Assembly: GCA_027315165.1 (NCBI GenBank)
Contig: DAHUYN010000010.1
Span: forward strand, 25,021 to 89,020
Direction of reading: 5' to 3'
Length of the DNA: 64,000 nt
Source: Thermoplasmata archaeon
Lineage (GTDB): Archaea > Thermoplasmatota > Thermoplasmata > Lutacidiplasmatales > UBA184
The translations under genes and the position numbers were made by a program. The notes beneath the pieces are model-generated. The model did no database searches. It saw nothing but the letters and a program-made list of their open reading frames with translations, and was not told the origin of the DNA. The stretch's first letter is position 1, and each line of letters opens with the position of its first letter. This document shows, one piece after another, positions 44,090 to 55,299 of this stretch.

Positions 44090-45724
44090 TCACGCGCCGG
44101 GCGTCGGGGCAGGGACAGGGGACCGCACCTCCTGGCGGACGAGGGCGGCCCGGACGAGCTCGAGGTAGAGCGGGTGCGGCGCCTCGGGACGGGAGAGGAA
44201 CTCCGGGTGGTACTGGACCCCGACGAAGAACGGGTGGCCCGAGAGCTCGAGCGCCTCGACCCGCCCGTCGACGGAGAACGCCGTCGCGGTGAGTCCCTTC
44301 TCCGCGAACCGCTTGAGGTACGACGGGTTGATCTCGAAGCGGTGGCGATGCCGCTCCCACAGCTCGGTCTTGCCGTAGACCTGCGCGACCTTCGAGCCCG
44401 GCGTCACGGTGACGCGCTGGGCGCCGAGCCGCATCGTGCCGCCGAGCTCGGAGACGGCCCTCTGGTCCTCGAGGAGGCAGACGACGGGGTCGGGGGTGTG
44501 CGGGTCGACCTCCGTCGTGTTCGCGGCGGGAAGGTGGAGGACGTTCCGAGCGAACTCGACCGCCGCCATCTGGAAGCCGTAACAGACGCCCAGGAACGGA
44601 AGCCCCTGCTCGCGCGCGATCTGGATCGACTGGATCTTCCCCTCGATCCCGCGGGAGCCGAAGCCGCCGGGGACGAGGACCGCGTCGCTCCGCTTGAGGC
44701 GGGCGATCGCCCCCGGGTTCCGCGGGAGGTCCTCCGAGTCGTACCAGGTGAGCTTGACCGAGGCGCCGAGCCGGCCCTGGACGTGATGGAACGCCTCGAT
44801 GTGCGAGAGGTAGGCGTCGCGAAGGTCGGTGTACTTTCCCACGACCGCGACCTCGACCGTCGCCGACTCGCGCCGGTAGGTCGCGAGGAACTCCTTCCAG
44901 GCCCGGTAGTCCGGCTCGCGGTCCGGCAGCTCGAGGAGCCGGCAGAGGTAGGCGCCGACGCCCTGGGCCTCGAGGACGAGGGGGACCTCGTAGATGATCG
45001 CCTGGTCGGGGACGGAGATGACGGCCTCGGGCGTGACGTCGCAGAACAGCGAGATCTTCGCCTTGATGTCGGAGGAGAGCGGCGCGGGGCCGCGCGCGAC
45101 GATCATCGTCGGCCGGATGCCGATGGCCCGGAGCTCGCGGACCGAGTGCTGGGTCGGCTTCGTCTTCGCCTCGCCGACGGGCCCGACGAACGGCACGAGC
45201 GTCGTGTGGACGAACGCCATGTGCCCCTCGCCGACCTCGTAGGAGAGCTCTCGAAGCGCCTCGAGGAACGGCATCGACTCGATGTCGCCGACGGTGCCGC
45301 CGACCTCGACGAGGACGACCTCCGCGCCGGAGGACTGCGCGACCTCGCGGATCGTCCGCTTGATCTCGCCCGTGACGTGCGGGATGATCTGGACCGTATT
45401 GCCGAGGTAGTCGCCGCGCCGCTCCTTCTCGATGACGGCCCGGTAGATCTTGCCGGTCGTGAGGTTGTGGGCACCGTTGACGCTCTGGCCGAGGAAGCGC
45501 TCGTAGTTCCCGAGGTCGAGGTCCGCCTCGGTCCCGTCGTCGAGCACGAAGACCTCCCCGTGCTGGTACGGGTTCATCGTGCCCGCGTCGACGTTCAGGT
45601 ACGGGTCGATCTTGAGGATCGTGACGGCGATGCCGCGGGCCTTGAGGAGACGGCCGAGCGAGGAGGTCGTGATCCCCTTTCCGAGCCCGGAGATGACCCC
45701 GCCGCTCACCACAATGACCTTCAT
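44090..45724 (-). CDS. pyrG: CTP synthase
   Basis: Converts UTP to CTP using glutamine, 544 residues. The N-terminal synthetase domain has KVIVVSGGVISGLGKGITTSSLGRLL and KIDPYLNVDAGTMNPYQHGEVFVLDDG; the class I glutaminase domain has the nucleophile in FLGVCYGFQMA near residue 385 and the catalytic His and Glu in GVQYHPEFLSRP. The ATG of MKVIVVSGG is used; the track start lies upstream of the TATA-like CTTTATG region about 36 bp before it. aspS follows directly. Confidence 0.97.
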   Translation of the reverse strand: MKVIVVSGGVISGLGKGITTSSLGRLLKARGIAVTILKIDPYLNVDAGTMNPYQHGEVFVLDDGTEADLDLGNYERFLGQSVNGAHNLTTGKIYRAVIEKERRGDYLGNTVQIIPHVTGEIKRTIREVAQSSGAEVVLVEVGGTVGDIESMPFLEALRELSYEVGEGHMAFVHTTLVPFVGPVGEAKTKPTQHSVRELRAIGIRPTMIVARGPAPLSSDIKAKISLFCDVTPEAVISVPDQAIIYEVPLVLEAQGVGAYLCRLLELPDREPDYRAWKEFLATYRRESATVEVAVVGKYTDLRDAYLSHIEAFHHVQGRLGASVKLTWYDSEDLPRNPGAIARLKRSDAVLVPGGFGSRGIEGKIQSIQIAREQGLPFLGVCYGFQMAAVEFARNVLHLPAANTTEVDPHTPDPVVCLLEDQRAVSELGGTMRLGAQRVTVTPGSKVAQVYGKTELWERHRHRFEINPSYLKRFAEKGLTATAFSVDGRVEALELSGHPFFVGVQYHPEFLSRPEAPHPLYLELVRAALVRQEVRSPVPAPTPGA

Positions 45725-45938
45725 ACCGCGACCCCGCGCGCAGTAGTTGGGGGCGAGCATAAAGGCTGTGCCCAACACCGACGCACCGGCCGCGTCGGAG
45801 CGCCCGTACGACGCACGGTTCCCACCCCGAGGCTCCCGAAGAATCCTCGCGCACGGCCGGGGCCCTCTGGAGAGGCGCCGCGCGCCGCGGACGCGCCCCG
45901 CCGAGGGGCGCCGGGGCTCTCGGCGAGCGACGGCTCCG

Positions 45939-46658
45939 TCAGTTCCCGGTCGAGGCGAGCGGCCGCTTGCACTTCCGGCAGTTCGTGATCCACGCCTCGT
46001 TCAGCGTGCCGCAGTGGCCGCACTTGCGGGAGGGCCGGCTGCCGCTGGCCGCCGGCGTCGGGGACTCGCTCCCTCCGGAGGCGCCGAGGGGTCCCGAGGG
46101 ATAGGTCGTCTCCTCCGCGGTCGAGGCGACCACGACCGGGCCGGAGATCTCGGGGGAAGCGGTCGAGAACGGTGTCTCGACCGGAGCGGCCGGCGCGGCT
46201 TCGGCGGGCGGGGCGCGCGGCTGGGCCCGGTAGCCGAGGAGCGCGAGGATGGCGCCGACGACGAGCAGTCCGACCCCGAGGAGCTGGCCGGGGGAGATCC
46301 CCGAGAGGGTCATCTTCGCGGCGACCGGGGCGCTCGTCCCGGTCGCGGTCACCGCGTAGGTGCTGCCCGCCTGGACCGAGAACGTGACCGAACCCGACGC
46401 CCCGGTGACGCTCGCGAGCGTGCTGCCGGCCGCCGAGCACGTACCGCCCGGGCACGAGTAGACGGTGATCTGCGTCGTCGAGGCCGCCCCCGACCAGGAG
46501 ATGGTCGCGGAGCCGGAGCCGACCAGGTTCGGCGTGATCTCGAGGGCGCTCGGGCTCGCCGGGATGTTGAAGGTCGTCGGAGTGAGGAGCGGGAGCGCGA
46601 CGAGAACGACCCCGATGATCAGCAGGACGATCCCGATCGCGAAGACGCCGCGGCGCAT
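45939..46658 (-). CDS. Membrane protein with extracytoplasmic beta domain and C-terminal zinc ribbon
   Basis: The 239-residue protein has an N-terminal transmembrane helix (GIVLLIIGVVLVALPLL), an outside domain of about 85 residues rich in Ser/Thr/Gly strands with one CPGGTC pair, a second helix (LLGVGLLVVGAILALLGY), an Ala/Pro linker, and a C-terminal zinc ribbon CGHCGTLNEAWITNCRKCKRPL. So both ends are cytosolic and the zinc ribbon faces in. Function unknown; the layout resembles zinc-ribbon membrane proteins common in archaea. Confidence 0.75.
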   Translation of the reverse strand: MRRGVFAIGIVLLIIGVVLVALPLLTPTTFNIPASPSALEITPNLVGSGSATISWSGAASTTQITVYSCPGGTCSAAGSTLASVTGASGSVTFSVQAGSTYAVTATGTSAPVAAKMTLSGISPGQLLGVGLLVVGAILALLGYRAQPRAPPAEAAPAAPVETPFSTASPEISGPVVVASTAEETTYPSGPLGASGGSESPTPAASGSRPSRKCGHCGTLNEAWITNCRKCKRPLASTGN

Positions 46659-47086
46659 ACCTCGGCCACGACCTCAAGGGGAAAAGGGTTCGCCCTCGGT
46701 AGCCGGAGCCTCCGCCGGGTCCCTCGGCCCCGTCGAGGGCCCCGACCCCACGCGTCGTCGGACCTCGTGTCGGCCCTCCGAGCGTCTCTGACGGAGCTCC
46801 GGCCGCGCCCCCGGGAGGGCGGGTCCGGTCTCTCCCGCGCGGCGGGAGTCCGTCCCGGTCCGCGCGTTCTTCCGGATCGAACGGCCGTGGGTCTCGACCG
46901 CGAGGTCGTGCGACGCGCTCGTCAGGATCGTCTCGCGGCGGATCCAGCGCCGGTCCCCCCCGCGGACGGCCTCCGGGGTGGAGGGCACCCAGCGGTCGTC
47001 CGCGAGGCGGGGGCTCGCGCGGCGTAGAGAGGACCCGCTCCGGACGCCGTGGGCCCGGAGTCTCCCCGAGGCCCCCGGCCACGGCG
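46659..47086. other. Intergenic region, no gene seen
   Basis: About 430 bases of GC-rich sequence between the zinc-ribbon membrane protein and pyrK. The ORFs in the track here have Arg/Pro/Gly-rich shadow composition on both strands. No tRNA, repeat or convincing promoter was recognised. Confidence 0.5.
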
Positions 47087-47899
47087 CTAGGGGCCGTGAG
47101 CCGCCGGGCCGGGCGCGGACGGCCGCGCGTACGGCCGCCGGCGCCCGGAGGCATCCCGGTAGAACTCGGAGAAGCCCGGCGCCGCCAGGAGGGTCTCGCC
47201 GGGGAACACCGGCCCGTCGATGCAGACGTGGTACGGCCCGAGGGCGCAGGCGTCGCAGAGGCCGAGCCCGCACTTCATCCAACGCTCCACCGAACAGAAC
47301 GTCGGGATCCCCGCCGTCCGACCCGCGAGGACGACCTTGCGCATCATCACCTCGGGTCCGCAGGTCCAGACCGCGTCGAACGTCTGGTGCCGGAGGAGCC
47401 CTTCGACGACCCCGGTGACGAACCCCGGCGCCCCGGCGCTCCCGTCGTCGGTGGCGAGGTGGACGACCGCGCCCGCGTCGCGCAGGCGGTCGGCGAACAG
47501 GAGCTCGGAGGCGGTCGTGGCGCCGAGGGCCGCGACCGCGTCACCGCCCCGTTCGACGAGCGCCTCGATCGCGGGAGCGAGGACGGCGGTCCCGGACCCG
47601 CCCCCGACGGCGAGCAGCCGGCGGGGGCTCAGGTCGAAGGCGTTGCCGTACGGACCGCGCACGCCGAGAAGGGTCCCGGGAGAGATCGACTGGATCCGGC
47701 CGCTCGCCTCCCCCATCACCTTCACCGTGATGCCCTTCGGGTCGCCCGCGTAGGCGAGCGACATCGGCAGCTCGTCGACGCCGGGCACCCAGACCATCAC
47801 GAACTGTCCGGGTCGGGCGGGGGTCGGGTCCGTGAACCGGAGCGTCACCGTCGAGGGGGTCTCGACGACCCGCTCCGACACGGTCACGATCCGGCGCAC
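47087..47899 (-). CDS. pyrK: Dihydroorotate dehydrogenase electron-transfer subunit
   Basis: The FAD/[2Fe-2S] subunit that passes electrons from PyrD to NAD+. The flavin-binding domain has RPGQFVMVWVPGVDELPMSLAY, the NAD domain has LLAVGGGSGTAVLAPAIEAL, and the iron-sulfur site is CSVERWMKCGLGLCDACALG plus the Cys of YHVCIDGPVF. The protein is 270 residues with a Pro-rich tail. It follows pyrD by 25 bases on the same strand. Confidence 0.93.
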   Translation of the reverse strand: MRRIVTVSERVVETPSTVTLRFTDPTPARPGQFVMVWVPGVDELPMSLAYAGDPKGITVKVMGEASGRIQSISPGTLLGVRGPYGNAFDLSPRRLLAVGGGSGTAVLAPAIEALVERGGDAVAALGATTASELLFADRLRDAGAVVHLATDDGSAGAPGFVTGVVEGLLRHQTFDAVWTCGPEVMMRKVVLAGRTAGIPTFCSVERWMKCGLGLCDACALGPYHVCIDGPVFPGETLLAAPGFSEFYRDASGRRRPYARPSAPGPAAHGP

Positions 47900-47924
47900 G
47901 ACCCCTCGTAGGGGTGGGCCTACA

Positions 47925-48869
47925 TTACGGTGCGGCCGCCGTCGCGCCGGCGCCGCTCTCGCGGTGGGCGGCGCCGACGAGGTCGGAGAGGCGCGAGACG
48001 CCGAGCGCGTCGAGCCTCGACGACAGGTCCCGAGCGAGCCTTCCGAAGACGCCGACCCCCTCGAACGCGACGGCGGTGCCGACCTCGACCGCCCGCGCGC
48101 CCGCGAGAACGTACTCGAGCGCGTCCTCCGCGCGGCCGATCCCGCCGACCCCGACGATCGGGATCCGGACCTTCTCGTAGATCTGCCAGACGCAGGCGAG
48201 GCCGACCGGCTTGATCGCCGGCCCGCTCAGGCCGCCGAGCCCGTGGGAGAGCGTCGGGCGACGCAGCGTCGCGTCGATCGAGAGCCCGCGCACCGTGTTG
48301 ATGGCGCTCACGGCGGCGGCGCCGGCCCGCTCCGCGGCGACGGCGAGGGCGGCGATGTCGTGCGTGTTCGGTGTCAGCTTCGCGATCACGGGCAGGCGCA
48401 CGCGACGGACCACGGCCCGGCAGATCTCCTCAACGGCGCCGGGGTCGGAGCCGACCTCCGCGCCGAGCCCCTCGGCGTGGGGGCAGCTCAGGTTGAGCTC
48501 GAGGGCCGCGACGCCCGTTGCTGCCAGGCGCTCGGCGAGGTCGGCGAACTCGTCCGCGTCGTGGCCGAAGACGGAGCCGACGACGAGCGCGCCGGCGCCG
48601 CGCGCGATCGCGATCTCCTGCGGATACTCCTCGATCCCGGGATTGGGAAGGCCCATCGCATTGAGGAATCCCCATCGGTCGTACGATTCGACCGTCGGGT
48701 TCGGATAGCCCGCGCGAGGTTCGCGGCCGATCGACTTCGTGATGACGCCACCGGCGCCGGCCGCCCAGACCCCCTTGAGCGATTCGCCGCTCTCGCCCCA
48801 GATCCCGGAGGCCAGGAGGAACGGGTTCCGCAGCGCGACACCCGCCAGGTCGACGCGAAGGTCCGCCAC
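47925..48869 (-). CDS. pyrD: Dihydroorotate dehydrogenase, catalytic subunit (class 1B)
   Basis: FMN enzyme oxidising dihydroorotate to orotate in pyrimidine synthesis. N-terminal RNPFLLASGIWGES, catalytic Cys in ALELNLSCPHAEG (Cys marks class 1 enzymes), FMN contacts in VIAKLTPNTHDI, SAINTVRG and VGVGGIGRAEDAL. With pyrK next to it this is the NAD-dependent 1B type. GTG start, 26 bp from the centre of a TATA box shared with the divergent clpB gene. pyrG lies nearby on the same strand. Confidence 0.95.
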   Translation of the reverse strand: MADLRVDLAGVALRNPFLLASGIWGESGESLKGVWAAGAGGVITKSIGREPRAGYPNPTVESYDRWGFLNAMGLPNPGIEEYPQEIAIARGAGALVVGSVFGHDADEFADLAERLAATGVAALELNLSCPHAEGLGAEVGSDPGAVEEICRAVVRRVRLPVIAKLTPNTHDIAALAVAAERAGAAAVSAINTVRGLSIDATLRRPTLSHGLGGLSGPAIKPVGLACVWQIYEKVRIPIVGVGGIGRAEDALEYVLAGARAVEVGTAVAFEGVGVFGRLARDLSSRLDALGVSRLSDLVGAAHRESGAGATAAAP

Positions 48870-48890
48870 CGGCGTGCGGACGGGGCGTCC

Positions 48891-48899
48891 GTTTATATG
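48891..48899. promoter_or_regulatory. Shared TATA box between divergent pyrD and clpB
   Basis: GTTTATATG reads as a TATA element on both strands. Its centre is 26 bp from the pyrD start and 28 bp from the clpB start, the leaderless spacing in both directions. The start codons are only 54 bp apart and no second TATA element is seen between them. Confidence 0.65.
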
Positions 48900-48922
48900 G
48901 CTATGTCGGGTGGTCGAGGTCG

Positions 48923-51535
<2,613 letters not shown>

Positions 51536-51538
51536 GCG

Positions 51539-52474
51539 GTGGTCGGGTCGGTCACCATCGCCGTCGTCGGCGGCCGGGAGGTCGCGAAGGAGCTCGGGAA
51601 GAAGGGGACCTCCTCCGACATCACGCTCTACAACGCCGTCCGCGACGGTCACGCCCTGACCGTCGTCGAGCCGACGCAGTTCCCGGAGCGGTTCCCGCCG
51701 CTCCTCTTCGCCCTCGCGATGAGCGACCGCGTCGTCCTCACCGTCCCGGGCCTCTCGAGGGAGGTCGCCGAGACCTTGGCGACGCTCGAGATGTTCGACC
51801 GGCCGATCGTCGCGAGGCTCGGGCCCGAGGTCGGGGCCGACGAGCTCCGCCGGCTCCTCAAGGGCTCTGCGCTCGAAGCCCTCCCCCTCGAGCCCCTCGA
51901 TATGGTCCACCTCCGGGCCGAGGTCGACGGCTGGCTCGCCGAGGAGCGGCCCGGGCCCGTGCAGGTGCCCGTCGACCACGCCTTCCCCGTCAAGGGCGTC
52001 GGGACGGTCGCGCTCGGGGTCGTGCGGCAGGGCACGCTCCGCGCCCACGACCGCCTGCGGCTCTATCCGACGGAGGCGGTCGTCGAGGTGCGCTCCGTCC
52101 AGGTCCACGACGTCGACGTTCGCGAGGCCTCGCGAGGGGAGCGCGTCGGGGTCGCGCTCAAGGGCGTCGAGGCCGACCAGGTCGGCCGCGGCTTCTTGCT
52201 CGCGCCCGACGGCTCGGTCCCGGTGGGCTCACGGGTCGGAGGCGGGTTCGCGCGGTCCCGCTACTATCGGGGACCGCTCGCCGTCGGCGGCCAGCTCCAG
52301 CTCCTGCTCGGGCTCCAGCTCGTCCCGGCCCGGATCCGTTCGCTCGACGCGGCTTCGATCGAGCTCGAGACGGACCGCCCGATCGCGATGCCGCCGGGAG
52401 AGCCGGCGGTCCTCGCGGACCTCTCGCCGCCGAGCGGGCCGAGGATCGTCGGCCGCGTGCTCACACCGGCGTAG
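51539..52474 (+). CDS. EF-Tu/SelB-like protein with degenerate GTPase domain
   Basis: The second half (VDHAFPVKGVGTVALGVVRQG, then RSVQVHDVDVREASRGERVGVALKGV) is a clear domain II of translational GTPases of the SelB/EF1A type, followed by a second barrel. The first 140 residues fold like a G domain (VTIAVVGGREVAKELGKKG, VVEPTQFPERFPPLLFALAMSDRVVLTVPG) but the P-loop GxxxxGK[ST], the DxxG switch and NKxD are not there. So it should not bind GTP normally. The GTG start is three bases after clpB, implying co-transcription. Related pseudo-GTPases exist in methanogens; the role is unknown. Confidence 0.75.
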   Translation: MVGSVTIAVVGGREVAKELGKKGTSSDITLYNAVRDGHALTVVEPTQFPERFPPLLFALAMSDRVVLTVPGLSREVAETLATLEMFDRPIVARLGPEVGADELRRLLKGSALEALPLEPLDMVHLRAEVDGWLAEERPGPVQVPVDHAFPVKGVGTVALGVVRQGTLRAHDRLRLYPTEAVVEVRSVQVHDVDVREASRGERVGVALKGVEADQVGRGFLLAPDGSVPVGSRVGGGFARSRYYRGPLAVGGQLQLLLGLQLVPARIRSLDAASIELETDRPIAMPPGEPAVLADLSPPSGPRIVGRVLTPA

Positions 52475-52525
52475 GGCGGGCCCGGGAGCGGTCCCGACCG
52501 CGGGTCGGGTCGTGGGGCGGCGCCT

Positions 52526-53731
52526 TCAGGCGAACATCGTGACCGACTCCTTGCGGAGCTCCTCCTCCCCGACGACCTTCTCGATCGCCCGGTCGAAGTC
52601 CTGGGCCGTCACCTGGTCGCGCTCCTCGCGGATCGCCCACATGCCGGCCTCGGTGCAGATCGCCTTGATGTCGGCTCCGGTGGCCCCCTCGCAACGTCCG
52701 GCGAGGGCCTCGAAGTCGATGGTCTCCTTGAGCGCCATCCCGCGCGTGTGGATCTTGAAGATCTCGGAGCGGCCGACGTAGGTGGGGACCGGCACCTCGA
52801 TGATCCGGTCGAACCGTCCCGGTCGCAAGAGCGCCTCGTCGAGGATGTCCGGCCGGTTCGTGGCGGCGACGATCTTGACGTTCGCGAGAGGCTCGAAGCC
52901 GTCCATCTCCGCGAGGAGCTGCATCAGCGTCCGCTGGACCTCGCGGTCCCCGCTCGTCGCGACCTCGAGGCGCTTGGCGCCGATCGAGTCGACCTCGTCG
53001 ATGAAGATGATCGTCGGCGCCTTCTCGCGCGCGAGCTGGAACAGCTCCCGCACGAGGCGGGCCCCCTCGCCGATGTACTTCTGCACGAGCTCGCTACCGA
53101 CCAGCCGGATGAACGTCGCGTGCGTGTGGTGGGCCACCGCCTTCGCGATCATCGTCTTGCCCGTGCCGGGCGATCCGATGAGGAGGACGCCCTTGGGCGG
53201 GTCGACGCCGACCTTTCGATAGAGCTCGGCCCGGAGCAGCGGATACTCGACGGCCTCGCGGATCTCGCGGATCTGCTCGCCGAGCCCGCCGATGTCCTGG
53301 TAGGTGACGTTCGGCTTGTCGACGATCTCGCTCGCCGCGACGAGCGGGTCGAGCGAGGCGGGGAGGACGCCCATCACCGCGAGGGTCTGCTTGTTCAGCG
53401 CGACCCGGGAGCCGATCGTGATCTTGTCGTGCTCGACCGTCTCGGCGGAGTTGACGACGAAGTCGGGCCCCGTCGAGGACTTCACGACGACCCGCCCGTC
53501 CGTGAGGACGTCGCGGACGCTGCCGACGATGAGGGGCGGATAGCGCAGTCGATCGAGCTCCGTCTTGAGACGCTTGACCTCGCGCTGGAGGCGGAGGATC
53601 TCGGCCTCCATGTAGTGGCGCTCGCTCTCGACGCGCTTGATCGCCTCGCCGAGCTGGCTGTTGCGCAGCTCGAGGAAGTTCACGCGGTCGAAGTTCTCCC
53701 TAGCGCCGGCCGGGGCCTCCGGGTCGCTCAT
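52526..53731 (-). CDS. pan: Proteasome-activating nucleotidase (PAN)
   Basis: The AAA+ ring that unfolds substrates for the 20S proteasome. Residues 15-70 are coiled coil (ESERHYMEAEILRLQREVKR), then the OB domain, Walker A LIGSPGTGKTMIAKAV near residue 190, Walker B IIFIDEVDSIGAKR, and the C-terminus ends MFA, a HbYX-like tripeptide with Phe in place of Tyr. The 401-residue length fits. The ATG of MSDPEAPAG is used; the track extends through a shadow frame. It is divergent from pantoate kinase. Confidence 0.96.
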   Translation of the reverse strand: MSDPEAPAGARENFDRVNFLELRNSQLGEAIKRVESERHYMEAEILRLQREVKRLKTELDRLRYPPLIVGSVRDVLTDGRVVVKSSTGPDFVVNSAETVEHDKITIGSRVALNKQTLAVMGVLPASLDPLVAASEIVDKPNVTYQDIGGLGEQIREIREAVEYPLLRAELYRKVGVDPPKGVLLIGSPGTGKTMIAKAVAHHTHATFIRLVGSELVQKYIGEGARLVRELFQLAREKAPTIIFIDEVDSIGAKRLEVATSGDREVQRTLMQLLAEMDGFEPLANVKIVAATNRPDILDEALLRPGRFDRIIEVPVPTYVGRSEIFKIHTRGMALKETIDFEALAGRCEGATGADIKAICTEAGMWAIREERDQVTAQDFDRAIEKVVGEEELRKESVTMFA

Positions 53732-53795
53732 GCGTTCCGAAACGCTCCTCACCCGTCGCCGCGAGGTGAGTTCTATCCTCTCTAAGGCGCCCCAC

Positions 53796-53803
53796 CTTAT
53801 AAG
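53796..53803. promoter_or_regulatory. Palindromic TATA box between divergent pan and pantoate kinase
   Basis: CTTATAAG is a perfect palindrome. Its centre is 28 bp before the pantoate kinase ATG (leaderless) and 68 bp before the pan ATG (leader of about 40 bases on that side). No other good TATA element is seen in the 96-bp gap. Confidence 0.6.
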
Positions 53804-53827
53804 AAGGCGCGGCTCGGACGACCCCGG

Positions 53828-54802
53828 ATGTCGCCTTCGCGACGGTCCTCGGCGACACGGACCGCGAGCGCGTTCGCCCCGTCGCACCTCACCGGCATCT
53901 TCGCCCCGGAGCTCTCGCCGCGCGACCCGAGAGCGCGCGGCTCCGTCGGCGCGGGCCTCGTCCTCGAGGTCGGGGTCACGGCCCGGGCCACGTTCGTTCC
54001 CGGTGCGCGTCGCACGCTTCGTGTGCGTGCCGGCCGCGTGACGACGCTCCCGATCTCGACGGAGGTCGCCGAGCGCCTCAGCGCGGGCGCTCGGGGCGCG
54101 CTCACGGTCGAGCTCGAGCACGCGCTCCCCATCGGCCAAGGGTTCGGGGCGAGCGCGGCGGGGGCGCTCGCGACGGGTCTCGCCGTCGCCGAGCTGTTCG
54201 GACGACCGAAGTCCGAGGCGGTCGAGACCGCCCATCTCGCCGAGCTGTTCCTTGGCGGCGGGCTCGGCGGCGTCGCCGCCATCCTCGGCGGGGGCCTCGA
54301 GCTCCGCACCCGGACCGGCGTGCCCCCCTGGGGGCGGGTGCTGCACGCGCCGTTCCCCCACCCGATCCTCCTCAGCGTCCTCGGGCGGCCGGTCCCCTCC
54401 CCTCGCCTCCTCGGCGATCCCCGGTTCCTCGAACGGGTCCGCGTCGCCGCCGAGAGCGGCCTCCGACGTCTCGGCGGGCGACCCGAGGCCGGTCGGTTCC
54501 TCGACGCCTCGGAGGAGTTCACCGATACGCTCGGGCTCGCCCCGCCGGCCGTCCTCCGGGCGATCCGGGCGCTGCGCCGCGCCGGTGGGCGCACGGCGCA
54601 GGCGATGTTCGGGTCGGCGCTGTTCAGCGTCCCGACGACCGCGGCGGCGCGGCGCGCCGTCGTGCGCGAGCTCGAGCGGCGTGGGCTCTATGCGGTCGAG
54701 CTCCGGGCCGGCACGCGCGGGGCCGGCCGGAGCCGCCGGGTCGTGCGCCGTGCGGCGGGGGAAAGCCTTTTACCGCGAGGTCGGGTGGGCACGGGTCCAT
54801 GA
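53828..54802 (+). CDS. pok: Pantoate kinase (GHMP family)
   Basis: Archaeal coenzyme A synthesis uses pantoate kinase plus phosphopantothenate synthetase instead of the bacterial PanC/PanK route. The protein shows SHLTGIFAPEL with the following GSVGAGLVLEVGV, and the GHMP Gly-rich ATP loop LPIGQGFGASAAGALATGLA near residue 105, then a Gly-rich segment LGGGLGGVAAILGGGL. It is 324 residues. ATG with a palindromic TATA box 28 bp upstream. Its stop overlaps the L10e start (ATGA). Confidence 0.88.
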   Translation: MSPSRRSSATRTASAFAPSHLTGIFAPELSPRDPRARGSVGAGLVLEVGVTARATFVPGARRTLRVRAGRVTTLPISTEVAERLSAGARGALTVELEHALPIGQGFGASAAGALATGLAVAELFGRPKSEAVETAHLAELFLGGGLGGVAAILGGGLELRTRTGVPPWGRVLHAPFPHPILLSVLGRPVPSPRLLGDPRFLERVRVAAESGLRRLGGRPEAGRFLDASEEFTDTLGLAPPAVLRAIRALRRAGGRTAQAMFGSALFSVPTTAAARRAVVRELERRGLYAVELRAGTRGAGRSRRVVRRAAGESLLPRGRVGTGP

Positions 54803-55299
54803 CGCGCAAGCCCGCCCGCATGTACCGCTCCATCGAGGGGCAGGTCTACACGAGGCAGGAGTACATGGGCGGCATTCCGACGTGCCGCGTCACCCAGTTC
54901 GACACGGGGAACCTCAAAGAGGCGTTCCCGATGAAGATCTCCCTTGGCTGCGAGGAGGCCGCGCAGGTCCGGGACATCGCCCTCGAGGCCGCCCGCATCA
55001 GCGCGGTGAGGGTCCTCGACAAGAACGCGCCCAACGGCTTTCATCTCAAGGTCCGGCGCTACCCGCACCAGATCCTGCGCGAGCACAAGATGGCGATGGG
55101 GGCCGGGGCCGACCGTATCTCCGACGGGATGCGACGCGCCTTCGGAAAGCCGGTCGGCCACGCGGTGCGTGCGCAGATCGGCGACGAGCTGATGACGGTC
55201 TACACGACGGTGGCGAACCTCGAGCACGCCAAGGAGGCGCTGCGGAAGGCGGCCCACAAGCTGCCGATCCCGACGCGCGTCCTGATCAGCCCGACGTAG
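54799..55299 (+). CDS. rpl10e: Ribosomal protein L10e (uL16)
   Basis: The 166-residue 50S protein: MYRSIEGQVYTRQEYMGGIPTC at the start, NGFHLKVRRYPHQILREHKMAMGAGADRI with the loop reaching the peptidyl-transferase centre, and GMRRAFGKPVGHAVRA. The ATG overlaps the pantoate kinase stop. A TATA-like TTTTACC about 30 bp upstream, inside the kinase gene, may give it its own promoter. Its end overlaps the convergent UspA gene by 14 bases. Confidence 0.96.
   Translation: MTRKPARMYRSIEGQVYTRQEYMGGIPTCRVTQFDTGNLKEAFPMKISLGCEEAAQVRDIALEAARISAVRVLDKNAPNGFHLKVRRYPHQILREHKMAMGAGADRISDGMRRAFGKPVGHAVRAQIGDELMTVYTTVANLEHAKEALRKAAHKLPIPTRVLISPT

Noticed and set aside
46659-47086. Arg-rich ORFs (46674-47282 minus, 46978-47418 plus) as genes
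   Set aside because: They overlap pyrK or each other in shadow frames and show no domain or start signals.
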